This document shows positions 45,487 through 56,339 of a stretch of DNA of 64,000 nt, piece by piece. The notes under the pieces were generated by a model that was given only the letters and a program-made list of their open reading frames with translations, searched no databases and was not told the origin of the DNA. The stretch lies in contig LSRX01001593.1 in NCBI GenBank assembly GCA_001939145.1, positions 48,371 to 112,370 of the forward strand. Direction: 5' to 3'. Made by a program: the position numbers and the translations under genes. This DNA comes from Symbiodinium microadriaticum. Lineage: Eukaryota; Sar; Dinophyceae; Suessiales; Symbiodiniaceae. Position 1 is the first letter of the stretch. Each line of letters begins with the position of its first letter.

Positions 45487-45770
45487 TAAACGAAAAGTCC
45501 AAAAACGTGAAAAAAAAAAAACGAAACGAACAGCCGAACCCGAAACGTCGAAAAACACGTAACGTCCGAAAAGTGCAAGAAAAGTCGAAAAGCGTAACAG
45601 TCCGAAAAGTACCAGACAACGCGAAAAGTCGAAAAGCCCAACAAGTCCGAAAAGTGCAGGAAAACCCGAAAAGTCGAAATGCCCAAAAGTCCGAAAAGTG
45701 CAAGAAAATCCGGAAAAGTCGATTTTTTCGACTTTTTGAATTTTCGACTTTTCGAATTTCGTTTCGGTTC
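45487..45770. repeat. gaaaagtcgaaaag minisatellite, block 2, ending in a hairpin
   Basis: The same unit as block 1 with another spacing word (gtccgaaaagtgcaagaaaa). The array ends at about 45715-45770 with the unit in the opposite orientation (cgactttttgaattttcg), so its end folds back on the array. Confidence 0.85.
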
Positions 45771-45774
45771 TCCA

Positions 45775-48220
45775 CTTATGGAATCCAACGCCTGCTTGCG
45801 TACTTACCTGCAAGTTGGTATAGGAAAAAAGCAACAGCCAAAGAGACCATCTTCGAGACTTCCACGTTCATAACATGGGTTTTGTCCCACGCAGGCCACG
45901 CGAAACGCAGGACAGAAATTCTGCCGTTGCGTCTGAAATCGAAAGACGTAATACCATGGAGAAAACACGAGTAAACAAATAAGCCATGATTCCGCTGAAC
46001 TAAGCACTCCCATGTCAGACAAGCTTTTAACATTTCTAAGAAGCGTGTTAAGCCCACTGCACACAATATTACTCCGCGCGGCCATAACCTAGCACGCGGG
46101 CAGTGCAAGCACACGGCACTTCCCTCACTTGTGCCCAAGGGCCTCGTGAACCCAGCGTGTTCTCGTTGTTGCCCCTATAAAGCCTCGCTTTTGCCCTTCC
46201 AAGCCTTGCTTCGCCTTAACCCTTAAGGCTGCAATTTTCGGCCTTTTGTCTTGTTGGCTTGATTAACTCCTTCGGGTGTCGCCCCTCACTGTAGGGTTTG
46301 GATTTGGTTCACTCCGGAGGGTTTTTGGCTTCCGTTCCGCTGATATCTTAGCGTGGATTTACGCTTTCGTCCTTAACATCGCTACTTGGATCTTCAGGTT
46401 GGGCTGTCTCCTCGGCTTCGCTTGTGCAGGGTTCATCAGCAATTAGGCTGAGCTTCGGGGCTTGGGGACCCGAAGCCCTCAAGAGCCTGACGGGAGGCTG
46501 CACTGAAGGATAGACGACCAGAAAAGCGACCGCGATCGGAGAGCTGGTTGGAAGGATAAGGCTTTGAGACATGTCCGCCCTGCCTTCGAATTTGTTATCG
46601 GCACAGCACCACTTGATTAACCAAACTAGGCGGCCTGAAGAAAGGGCGCGGAAACACAATGATGGAAGCCTTTTGTCAGTGCACTGTAAGTACTTTGAAC
46701 CATGTTGAAGGAGTAGCATGGTTCGCGCGTCGGTTGCAGGTTGTACTGTCGGCAATCCAGGCGTGTTCATGTGCTGTTCATCTCAATTTCTGTATGTACA
46801 TATATATATATATATACACATGTATGTGTGTATATGTATGTATATATATATATATATATTTGTTTATTTATTTATATAGCACCACTGTCTTCATGGTCTG
46901 TTCGGTATTCGGACGTCGGGTTTCAGGAGGACCGCGATTGAAGGTTGGCGGGTATCGGGAGGGCTGGCGAAAAACCTCCTACTCTATCGTCCTGTACTGT
47001 AAGCCCACTTGGGTGCGACGAACCCTGCCGCCTCGCGTGGCGCATCCAAGGACTCGACGAGGGCTATCCGCTCTTTCAGCAAATCATCAATGTGGCAGAC
47101 CTGCGCAGAGGTCTGTGATGTCTGCGTCCCCGCGCCGCAAACAAAGGAGAGTGAGCGATCGCCGACGCAGCCCCGAGGACCGAGCCCTTTCGAGCAAGGG
47201 CAAAGTCCATTTGTCAGTGACCAAGACCTGCAGCCCCAAAACAGCCGCAGCCGCAGAAATGCATGTGGCAATCCTGCGGCGGGAACCTGGACGGGAAGGG
47301 TGGCCAATTGGGGTGAGGGGCCACATTCCGATCGCGGTTTTGGCGAGTTGCGCAGGTTTCCCGCCACAACCCCACCCCCTCCCCACCCCCCACAGCTTCC
47401 AGGACTAAATGGGTTTAATGGGTGCCTGCAGCAGGTCAGATCGGCATAGACACAGCGGTCCTCAACACTTCAGTCAATGTCAGTGAACTCAGACAGATAC
47501 CAGGTAGCGCTGCTGGATGCTGTCCTGCGTTCGCTTGTGGGATCAAGCGAACCTTATACAGAGGCTGCAACAGTCCTTGACAGTGATAGCTTCACGAGAT
47601 CCACCATTGTGCGAAGAGCCTCACATGCACAAAATGTATTGGAATAGCATACTGTACGGAATGCAACTTTGCAGCTCCTCCACGGCCAAAGCAGTCAGAG
47701 ATTCCCTCTTTTCTTTCCGCCAACCCCGGTTAAGTGGCCACCCAGCCCGCGCGCCGCCCCGACCCCCTTCAAGTGTAGTTTGTCTTCCTCGGCTCCCCCT
47801 TCCGGAGGCCCCCCACCAAAAGATGTGGAGATGACTTCTCTTCACCTTCCAGGGAGGAGGCCGACGACGCGAAGCATTTACCATAATGAAGCCATGCAAA
47901 TCTGCAGCCTTCCATGCTCGACCGCACGGAACCTTTTCAAAAGCCACAGCGAGCGCAGGCGCGCCAGAATGGTTCGGCCACTGCACGTGCTCCAAAGAAG
48001 GGCAGGTCGGAGGTGAAGCGATGTACTGAAATAAGCCTCCGATGTCGCAGCATGAGATCCGCTAAAAGAGGCAGTTCTCAGCTTCGAATCTCAAAATCTT
48101 CAAAATGTACTCGTGGGCAACAACACCATAAGCTGGCCATGCGACCGGCTCCCCTGTTGAATGGCCTCTACAATGGCATCCTGTCGGATTTCTCATCTCT
48201 CACCATGTTGGAGAAAGTAT
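45775..48220. other. No supported gene; (AT)n and (GT)n at 46797-46880
   Basis: A microsatellite of at and tatgta words lies at 46797-46880. Open frames such as 46659-47408 plus run through it and are not supported as genes. Confidence 0.4.
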
Positions 48221-48224
48221 TACC

Positions 48225-49566
48225 TTAACAAGCATGCGTCAGCAAGTCCTCGATGTCGCTTGGATCCGAGATAACACCAGACCCGCACACTCGTCCCATC
48301 ACGACACCTCGCTTGGCTGCCTCTTGAAAGAGCTGATTCCTGAAACAAGGGCTCATGCAGATTTTTCACATGACATCTTGCCGGAATTCTGCCTTCACGG
48401 CAAGTGGACGCTACGACTAGACGGCGCAGATGCATAGACAAGCAACATGCCAGACGACATACTCGGATGAATGCCGTCACGCATGACGGCATCGAAGGGT
48501 CCAACGAAGCCAACGGCTCTTCCTGGAGATCGATGGCCGTAACAAGCTGACTTGCTACGGTTCCCGTTCGTGACGATAGGATTTGGTAGACTCTCCTGGA
48601 CCTTGCCGACACATCAGGTCAAGAACAGAGTCACGAATCTCGGCCTTGGCTTGCAAGCAGAATTCATGCTTTCTTGCATCCTGCTCGCACAGAAGATATA
48701 AAGGGCAACGACGTCGCAACCATTGTCAGCAAAGACATGATTCAACTAGATTTGGCGACTGAGTGCGAATGATCGCAAAGCAAAGCGACTGCCAACAGGT
48801 TGAATCTAGCATGCAGTACTGACAGGAAACGGGACATGAAACCAGGGCGAGACCGAGAGACATTGAGGATGTACTCGCTTGTCTCGAATTGCAGCCATCC
48901 CTGTGTTTCGCTTTCCGAGGCTCGGAGACTGTCAGGAGTAAAGCAAAGCGTACGATCGCCAAGTCTGGTCGGGTATCCGCCCCTTGAGTCCTTGCTGGCT
49001 GTACCCGGCCGGCCAGGAGGAAAGGTGATGCTGTCGAAATACTGCTCTGCTTCAACGAGCTTTGTAGCATAAGGCCTCATGGTAGCACGCGCCCCCAGCT
49101 GCAGCGCATCACCATGCTGAGACACTGCCTCCCTGTGAAGTCTCTGCACAGGGAGCATGCCAGCTCTTGCGATCATCGCATTCTCCTCTCGACCCTGCCA
49201 ACCGGATATCTGCCGATGCTCTGCATCTGATACAATGAACGAAAACCCGGCACGAGCCCAGGCTGCGACCTCATCTTCGCGCATCTTATGGGTGGGAATA
49301 TCGTTGAATATGCCGAGCATGGGTGGCATCTCCGAGACGGAGCTTGAAGCATCGTAAACCTCCTTCACAGGATTTCGCAGCGGATCCAGCGTGTATAGGT
49401 AGGCCCGTTTGGCAAGTTCCTGCACAGTGACGGGGAGCTCGCCGCCAATCACTGATAGAGCGGTCCGGCCAATCTTGCGTGCCAATGTTGGCATCGGCAG
49501 AGGTCGCACCAAATATCCGTCAACCTCCTTCTGCGTAACATCATGCGATGCGTCATGCTGAGACAT
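48225..49566 (-). CDS. HpcH/HpaI-family aldolase, four exons
   Basis: Exon 1 runs from ATG 49566 (open frame extends to a GTG at 49629) to 48862, exon 2 is 48680-48602, exon 3 is 48522-48399 and exon 4 is 48339-48225. All have GT donors and AG acceptors, and the phases match (0, 1, 2), giving about 340 residues. Family features in order: a TIM-barrel start (MLGIFNDIPTHKM), FIVSDAEHRQ with the DxEH motif, VQRLHRE, a Gly/Arg-rich loop (FPPGRPGTASKD), QFETSEYILN with the metal-binding Glu, and, across the exon 2/3 junction, GRAVGFVGPFDAV with the metal-binding Asp. Members cleave or form C-C bonds of 2-oxo acids using a divalent metal. The exact substrate cannot be told. The N-terminal ~80 residues are not typical and may include a targeting or extra segment; an earlier exon is possible. 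Confidence 0.75.
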
Positions 49567-49825
49567 CTGAAGAAATGAAACTCCCTTCGGCTTTCTTCGC
49601 GTGGAGTCCACAACAACTCTAAAACGCACAGCAATGCTTCTGAATGATTGTGATTGTCGGCACTCTTTGAGCTGCTACGACTGGCTGATGTTCTTGACAG
49701 CAAGCAACAGGTCGGTACCGCCGACTATAGTCACGCACCGCGATACAATGCGTCATGCTGAGCCAACCAGAGTGCATGGGGTGCTTCAACAAAGCTCTTG
49801 ACATCGAAGACACAAAGGAGAGCAA

Positions 49826-49853
49826 AAAAACACACACACACACACACACAGAC
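49826..49853. repeat. (CA)n microsatellite
   Basis: About ten ca units. A second (CA)n run lies at 50153-50173. Confidence 0.9.
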
Positions 49854-51011
49854 ACGCACTTGAAGACCAGTCATCCTTAGTCAGATGGGTGCTTTTGGCT
49901 AGATTGTTACATCTTCGCTTCCTCGCTTCGGCTCACTTCACCTTCTGTGGCCACGATGAAACAACAGCCTTAAGGGTGCTTTGGACAGCAATGCAGGTAC
50001 ACACCACTACGTCTCCCACACCATTACGTCTCCCAGTCCTAGTGCATCAGCAAGGTAAATGAGCGTCAATGTTGGCAGCGATACCCAATACTCTGTCGCT
50101 ACCACCTGCTTTTTGGTGAAATATTCTCTTATGTCCTAAATGAAAACACATGCACACACACACACACACACACTCTCACTCTCAGACACCCGCACAACAG
50201 CAGCTCCGGCCTCCAAGGCCTTGGCCGGGAACGCAGAGGACGTGCCTGCATGGGGCCGAGCAGGTTCGGGGGGCGTTTGCTGGTAAGACGTCGTAAGAGG
50301 TGACAAAGACCGGCCTCACCATGCCATCCAGCATTCGGTGCCGTGACAACACCCTGAGAGATGTGGCCGGCGACACCATCGCAGCGCATTCAGACTACTG
50401 CTTCTCTTGGTATGAGCTTGACCTTCATAGCCTCATGATGTACCACAAAGGCATGTAACATTGAAAAATTGTGAAACATGTTGTGTGAAATTCCTGCTAG
50501 GTCTTGCGGGGCATCCGAGAAGGAAATTACACTTCAGTGTCGAAGAAAACATACAATAGCGAACGGTCAAGTCTGAAACAAGTCTCGCACTCGCCACGAA
50601 GACTGGCTGAAAGGATCAGCACTTGACTGCAACTTTTGCCGTGGAACCCACCAGCATGTCGGCTCACATCTGTACAAGGCAAGACATGCTTGCACGGAAA
50701 TTCCACCGAGTGCGCCTGCAAGTTGTACATGGGCTGGGCACTGCAATTTGATGTGGATGACCCTGCATGCCGGACCCTGGTTTCGACAGCACTCTGTGCT
50801 GGTCCGTACCAGGACATGCCCGAATGCAAAAAAGCCTGGAAAGAGCTGTGAGCTTCTCGTGATGTGGGGACTCAGGTGGACTTCCTGGCCATGAGCTGGG
50901 CCTCATCTCTGTAGCACAGAGAACTGCAAATGGGCAGAATCCCTCAAGCCTCATCTCATGTCCCAGGCCGTGGGCTAAGGAAACAGAGGGATGATGATGC
51001 AATTGTTGTCT

Positions 51012-51098
51012 TTAAAGGCGTAAAGACCTCTGCACTTGGGTGAGGGCCATCTTGATCGCATCCAGGATCTGCTTGTTGGAGGGCTCCAACTTCTCAGC
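51012..51098 (-). CDS. Terminal exon of a TPR protein
   Basis: An acceptor (gattagtcag) above 51098 opens a 28-codon frame, AEKLEPSNKQILDAIKMALT and a short tail, with stop TAA at 51014-51012. The KLEPSNKQILDAI pattern is the end of a tetratricopeptide helix pair as found at the C-terminus of TPR-containing immunophilins and co-chaperones. A TPR-like exon lies upstream at 51500-51615. Exons joining the two were not resolved. Confidence 0.4.
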   Translation of the reverse strand, partial: AEKLEPSNKQILDAIKMALTQVQRSLRL

Positions 51099-51499
51099 CT
51101 GACTAATCGTTCTGCGAAACTCAACTCAGCAATCCCTGCCCAAGGGAGGGAGGCACGGAGCCAAGAGGGCTGCCAAACGCGAGACGGCGGAAAAGAGCGA
51201 TGACACCAGACCCCGCATCCTGCTTTCGTCAAAGAACACCACTGCATCAGCCTACTGTGTAGGTAGGACGGAGATCGCAGCCCAGGTGAAACAAAGACTT
51301 CATAACCAGAAAATTGAGGGTGTTCAAGTGCTGGTATCTGCTGCAGCAGAAGCCATGGGAAACGGTGCACCCTTCATGTGACCTCAAGGAGAGCAGGAAT
51401 GGCTTCCGCGTAGCGTTGCATTGCATGCAGGCCTGAGTGGACATACAGATGCAAAAAGCTCTCTGCAAGTGCCACTCAGCGGGTCCAAGAGCTTCGCTG

Positions 51500-51615
51500 A
51501 TGCCCTTCCGGAACCAGCCCTTTGGGTTCATCGGCTCGACCTCGAACGAGAGCACGCGTCTTGCGCTGAACTTGAGAGAAGCACTTGGCGAAAGCCTCCG
51601 TGCATTTCTCGGCAT
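51500..51615 (-). CDS. TPR-like exon
   Basis: The minus frame reads VLSFEVEPMNPKGWFRKG, matching the classic second half of a TPR motif (a pair of helices with (D/E)PxNxKxxFRKG). The frame just upstream (AFADAEKCTEAFAKC) is also TPR-like but out of phase, so a splice junction or frameshift lies between them. Together with 51012-51098 it suggests a TPR protein, perhaps FKBP- or cyclophilin-linked, although no isomerase domain was found. Confidence 0.4.
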
Positions 51616-51960
51616 CTGCGAAGGCCTGGCCGCGAAAGCTGAAGAGCAGCTCCTGTTTAAACTCTGAGCCGGGCCTTCTCATGATCACCCATTTTGAGCC
51701 AACACTGGGCACGATTTGCCCAAACGGTGCCCATGTCAGGTGCCTAGGCACAGAACTGTCCACCAACGGAAACCACTTCCACACAAGAGCATGTTATCGA
51801 CATTCTGTGTCTCGAAAACGATACACCTACATGCTCCGTCATCATACCGATCCGACAAGTCCCACCAAGCGTTATCTGCGCTGCGTATGTGTGATACCCG
51901 TAGCTCAGACTTCGTTTCATAAGCCTTGCATTCACTGCTTCGCCTGCGGCATCGGCAGTG

Positions 51961-52716
51961 GCAACCCCACATTGAAAAGCGGGGCAAATGGCAAACTTGC
52001 TGAGTCGGGAGTGGCACACCTCAAAGACGCAAAGGCTTGGGTGATAGCAGACATGAAGCCAAAAGCGGACGGCGCAGCAGTAAACCCCAACTCACAACAA
52101 ACCCGTAAGCGCAGTAGGCAGAGGAACGGGGAATGGCAACCCTGATTTCGGAGGTGGGTCCAACCGCCACCCTGTGGAACGGGAAGCGGAAAGCCTAAGC
52201 CATCAACAGTCAGAGGTATGACCACGTATGAAGGATAGCAAAGATTCAGCCCAGAACCAAACAGCGCAAAGCCTCAAACCTTGACACATCCCAAACCCCG
52301 ACCTGCAAGGAGAGTGGGGAGTAGAAAATCCTAACACTTACAGGACTGTCTGTGAGATGGCACGCAATAAACCCCAAACGCATTGCGTGCCAGTGACAAT
52401 CTCTAAACCTGACAAGAGATTGCGGCTGGAAGCCCTAATTCGAGAAGTGAGGCAAATCGCAATCCTGTGGAATGGCAAGCCCTAAACAAGTAAAGTTTAA
52501 AGGCTTGGGAGGCAAACCCAAATCGGACTGCGCCGTGGCAAACCCTAAACCTTGACGAATCCGCAACCCCAACTCGCAAGGGCAATAAGCAGTGGACAGC
52601 CATAAAACGGAGGGGGGTCGCAAGCAACACACCCCGAACGATTTGTGGATCAATGGCAGACTCAAACCCTAAACTTGACAAGGAACGGGCACCGGCAACC
52701 CTAGTGGTCAGAGGTG
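51961..52716 (+). repeat. Direct repeat copy 1 (unit spacing 983 bp)
   Basis: This 756-base segment is repeated at 52944-53699. By eye I count about six mismatches and no gaps. It is built of loosely periodic words of the type ggcaaaccctaaac...ttgacaa, so it is itself a degenerate telomere-like array. Open frames in it are not coding. Confidence 0.9.
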
Positions 52717-52943
52717 CGGCAAGTCCACTTAAAGGTTTGAGGCATTGCAGACACTGGCACACCATAAAACGTGACAAACTGCCAACCCCAACACTAACCC
52801 CAACCCGTCAAGGGAAAGGGGACTGCAAACCCTTGAGCATTCAATTACAAGAGGGAACCGCGAATGGCAGGCAATCAACCGCAAACAAACTGTGGGCCAG
52901 TGACAAGCCCTTAAACCCCAAAGCTGACAAGGAATGTGGATTG

Positions 52944-53699
52944 GCAACCCCACATTGAAAAGCGGGGCAAACGGCAAACTTGCTGAGTCGGGAGTGGCAC
53001 ACCTCAAAGACGCAAAGGCTTGGGTGATAGCAGACATGAAGCCAAAAGCGGACGGCGCAGCAGTAAACCCCAACTCACAACAAACCCGTAAGCGCAGTAG
53101 GCAGAGGAACGGGGAATGGCAACCCTGATTTCGGAGGTGGGTCCAACCGCCACCCTGTGGAACGGGAAGCGGAAAGCCTAAGCCATCAACAGTCAGAGGT
53201 ATGACCAGGTATGAAGGATAGCAAAGATTCAGCCCAGAACCAAACAGCGCAAAGCCTCAAACCTTGACACATCCCAAACCACGACCTGCAAGGAGAGTGG
53301 GGAGTAGAAAATCCTAACACTTACAGGACTGTCTGTGAGATGGCACGCAATAAACCCCAAACGCATTGCGGGCCAGTGACAATCTCTAAACCTGACAAGA
53401 GATTGCGGCTGGAAGCCCTAATTCGAGAAGTGAGGCAAATCGCAATCCTGTGGAATGGCAAGCCCTAAACAAGTAAAGTTTAAAGGCTTGGGAGGCAAAC
53501 CCAAATCGGACTGCGCCGTGGCAAACCCTAAACCTTGACGAATCCGCAACCCCAACTCGCAAGGGCAATAAGCAGTGGACAGCCATAAAACGGAGGGGGG
53601 TCGCAAGCAACACACCCCGAACGATTTGTGGATCAATGGCAGACCCAAACCCTAAACTTGACAAGGAACGGGCACCGGCAACCCTAGTTGTCAGAGGTG
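52944..53699 (+). repeat. Direct repeat copy 2
   Basis: Second copy of the 51961-52716 segment. The copies are separated by 227 bases of related sequence with ccaaccccaacactaacccc telomere-like words. Confidence 0.9.
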
Positions 53700-53984
53700 T
53701 GCGTGCCGTGCAAATCGAAAATGCTCACAAAATCGTGCTTGAAGCATTCAAAAGCCGGCGGCGTTTTGTAAGACAACGTCCACGCGACAAAAAGCCTTTT
53801 CCGCCCAGTGCGAAGCCTCACAAGGATTGCGCTCTTGCCACAAAAAGGCACTGGCGCGAGAGCTTCAGAGCGTTGCGTGCGGCATAATGCCCGCTTCGAA
53901 CGTTTACGATTTGGCGGTGTTTGGCTTGGGTATGCTTGGGTATGCTTGGGTTGACCATTTACTATCCTTCATACCTTGTATTGT

Positions 53985-54717
53985 TGAAGGCTTAGGGCTT
54001 GCCATTTCACAGGTTTGCGATTTGCCTCACTTCTCGAATTAGGGCTTCCAGACGCAATCTCTTGTCAGGTTTAGAGATTGTCACTGGCCCGCAATGCGTT
54101 TGGGGTTTATTGCGTACCATCTCACAGACAGTCCTGTAAATGTTAGGATTTTCCAATCCCCACCCTCCTTGCAGGTCGTGGTTTGGGATGTGTCAGGGTT
54201 TGAGGCTTTGCGTTGTTTGGTTCTGGGCTGAATCTTTGCTATCCTTCATACCTGGTCATACCTCTGACTGTTGATGGCTTAGGCTTTCCGCTTCCCGTTC
54301 CACAGGGTGGCGGTTGGACCCACCTCCGAAATCAGGGTTGCCATTCCCCGTTCCTCTGCCTACTGCGCTTACGGGTTTGTTGTGAGTTGGGGTTTACTGC
54401 TGCGCCGTCCGCTTTTGGCTTCATGTCTGCTATCACCCAAGCCTTTGCGTCTTTGAGGTGTGCCACTCCCGACTCAGCAAGTTTGCCATTTGCCCCGCTT
54501 TTCAATGTGGGGTTGCCAATCCACATTCCTTGTCAGCTTTGGGGTTTAAGGGCTTGTCACTAGCCCACAGTTTGTTTGCGGTTGATTGCCTGCCATTCGC
54601 GGTTCCCTCTTGTAATTGAATGCTCAAGGGTTTGCAGTCCCCTTTCCCCTGACGGGTTGGGGTTGGCAATTTGTCACGTTTTAGAGTGTGCCAGTGTCTG
54701 CAATCCCTCAAACCTTT
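53985..54717 (-). repeat. Inverted, more diverged copy of the 52.7-53.5 kb segment
   Basis: Reverse complement of about 52731-53470, covering the spacer and most of copy 2. It lacks some bases of the cactaacccc tract and has more point differences than copies 1 and 2 have between them. The spacer 53700-53984 is single-copy. Confidence 0.85.
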
Positions 54718-54744
54718 AATTGCGACAACACCTAGTAAGGTTTT

Positions 54745-54803
54745 CAAGGTTTATGCATGCGGAGCTGCAGTGCTACGAGCATGCGGAGCTGAAGTGCTAC
54801 GAG
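54745..54803. repeat. 26-base tandem duplication
   Basis: Two copies of catgcggagctg(c/a)agtgctacgag directly after the inverted repeat copy. Confidence 0.7.
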
Positions 54804-55755
54804 CAAAAACGCCCTATATGATAAAGCGTGCTCGTTCAGAGAATCGACCACGGCTCTTTATCATGCAACTGCTCGAAAGAATGAGCACCGAGCCTATCCA
54901 AACGATAAACTCGAAAGATGTGAAAAGCCTGCACAAGGCTGTTAAGTCCAGGCTTATGGAACACACGCGAATTTGTTGGGTCTTCTTAGCTGGGCTTTGC
55001 CCTGGGATAAAAACGCCCTCTGCTGAATTATCTCGGCATCGAATCTGGTACGTGCGTGTGTTGTCTTTGACAACGGCATGCTTTCAAATCTGCCAGCAAA
55101 GTTCTGCATGGTGTTTGACTTGCTTTGTCGTGAGGTTTGCACTTGCGCAAAACCATTCCAAGAATGAAAACTTCTTGCCCATGCTTTGCAGCACCAGCAG
55201 CCTCGACCCCCCGTTTGACGAGCGGGACCAGAGTCTGCACCCACGAAACGGCTCGCATGGCAGAGAGTCGGAGCCATCCTCCTAGCCATGAAAGTATCAA
55301 GTTGAGGGGAGATGCTCCATTGCCGAGTCGCGGAAACGGTTCTGTAGCCCCGTCTGTCTCCAGAGCCTCGGCTTGACGAGCGCCTTGTCGTGCTACCAAC
55401 TGAGCCCCCGGTACGAGAGCTTGACGAAGGACGTTTATCATGCTTTGGCGTCTCAGTCTGCCTGCCACGATATCCCTGGAAGACAAACTTTCTCAGCACA
55501 TCATGCCTGTGTCGTCGCCCACGTCACATCCAACAAGACCAGCCACCTTAGCTTCCATCTCCCTTGCACCGGGGGTGCCCAAGCGGAAGAAGAAAGTGTA
55601 GATGTAGTCAATTTTCCTGCACATAGTCAGATCGACCAGCACAGCAAGATTGTTGAACCCATTGCGGAGTATGAGCACACGTGCTCCAGCGTTGTGGCTG
55701 AGATGAGCAGACATCACACACAACCTCGTTACAAGCTGCTTCTCGACACAAGATT

Positions 55756-56040
55756 TCACGATCCCGAAGGGCGCTTCAGGCGACCCGCCCGCGGCCCGGG
55801 CAATTGCACGGGAGGCGCGGCAGGGTGGGCCGAAATCACCTGCATGTTCCAGAGATCAACGAGGAGCCAGAGATAAACGGCGAGCGCAGAGCCATCCATT
55901 GACTTCATCTTTGGGTTGAGAACATCCAGCCAAGCGTTCCACGCCTCGCTCCAGGCTGTGTTAACAGCAGAAATCGCCGTGTGCCTTTCGATCATCACCT
56001 CGGGCAGGTCAGGTAGTGCACGCTTCGCTCGTCTAGACAC
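55756..56040 (-). CDS. Putative exon, unknown protein
   Basis: A minus frame encoding LPDLPEVMIERHTAISAVN, AWSEAWNAWLDVLNPKMKS and a hydrophobic helix (ALAVYLWLLVDLWNMQ), followed by a GT donor (atgcaggtgatt) at about 55842. The upstream acceptor could not be fixed (the first codon in the frame is GTG). The residues after the donor are probably intronic. No family recognised, but composition is clearly protein-like. Confidence 0.35.
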   Translation of the reverse strand: MSRRAKRALPDLPEVMIERHTAISAVNTAWSEAWNAWLDVLNPKMKSMDGSALAVYLWLLVDLWNMQVISAHPAAPPVQLPGPRAGRLKRPSGS

Positions 56041-56119
56041 GCAATGTGATTGGCCCGATGAAACCTTTCGAGGACGTACTTCGCCTCAGCCAAAAAGGCC
56101 ACGGCAAAAGGTTCTTGAC

Positions 56120-56335
56120 TATGGAACAGATATATCTAAATATTTTCATTTTTTATAAAGAATGATCATATCATATCATATCATATCATATCATATCATA
56201 TCAAAAAATGTATAAAAGTATTACATTAATTGTTTCTATTATAGTCTTTAAAGTTATAATGGCGAAAGAATTTTTTTACTAAAAACTAAATATATCATAT
56301 TCTATTGGAATATTCACATTACTAAAAGGGATCTC
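56120..56335. other. AT-rich island with (TCATA)n microsatellite
   Basis: About 200 bases that are very rich in A and T compared with the surroundings, including about seven tcata units at 56167-56203. Boundaries are sharp. No frame longer than 30 codons is present. Confidence 0.75.
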
Positions 56336-56339
56336 TCTC

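Noticed and set aside
43438-45834. Phe/Ser/Asp-rich minus-strand proteins up to 267 codons
   Set aside because: They are translations of the gaaaagtcgaaaag minisatellite and its flanks, with repetitive low-complexity products in several frames.
46659-47408. 249-codon plus-strand frame
   Set aside because: It runs through an AT/GT microsatellite (a Tyr/Ile/Val repeat) and has no domain.
51932-54563. Recurring 64-116-codon frames shared by several positions
   Set aside because: They recur because they lie in the direct and inverted repeat copies; the sequence is a telomere-like satellite and frames differ between strands.
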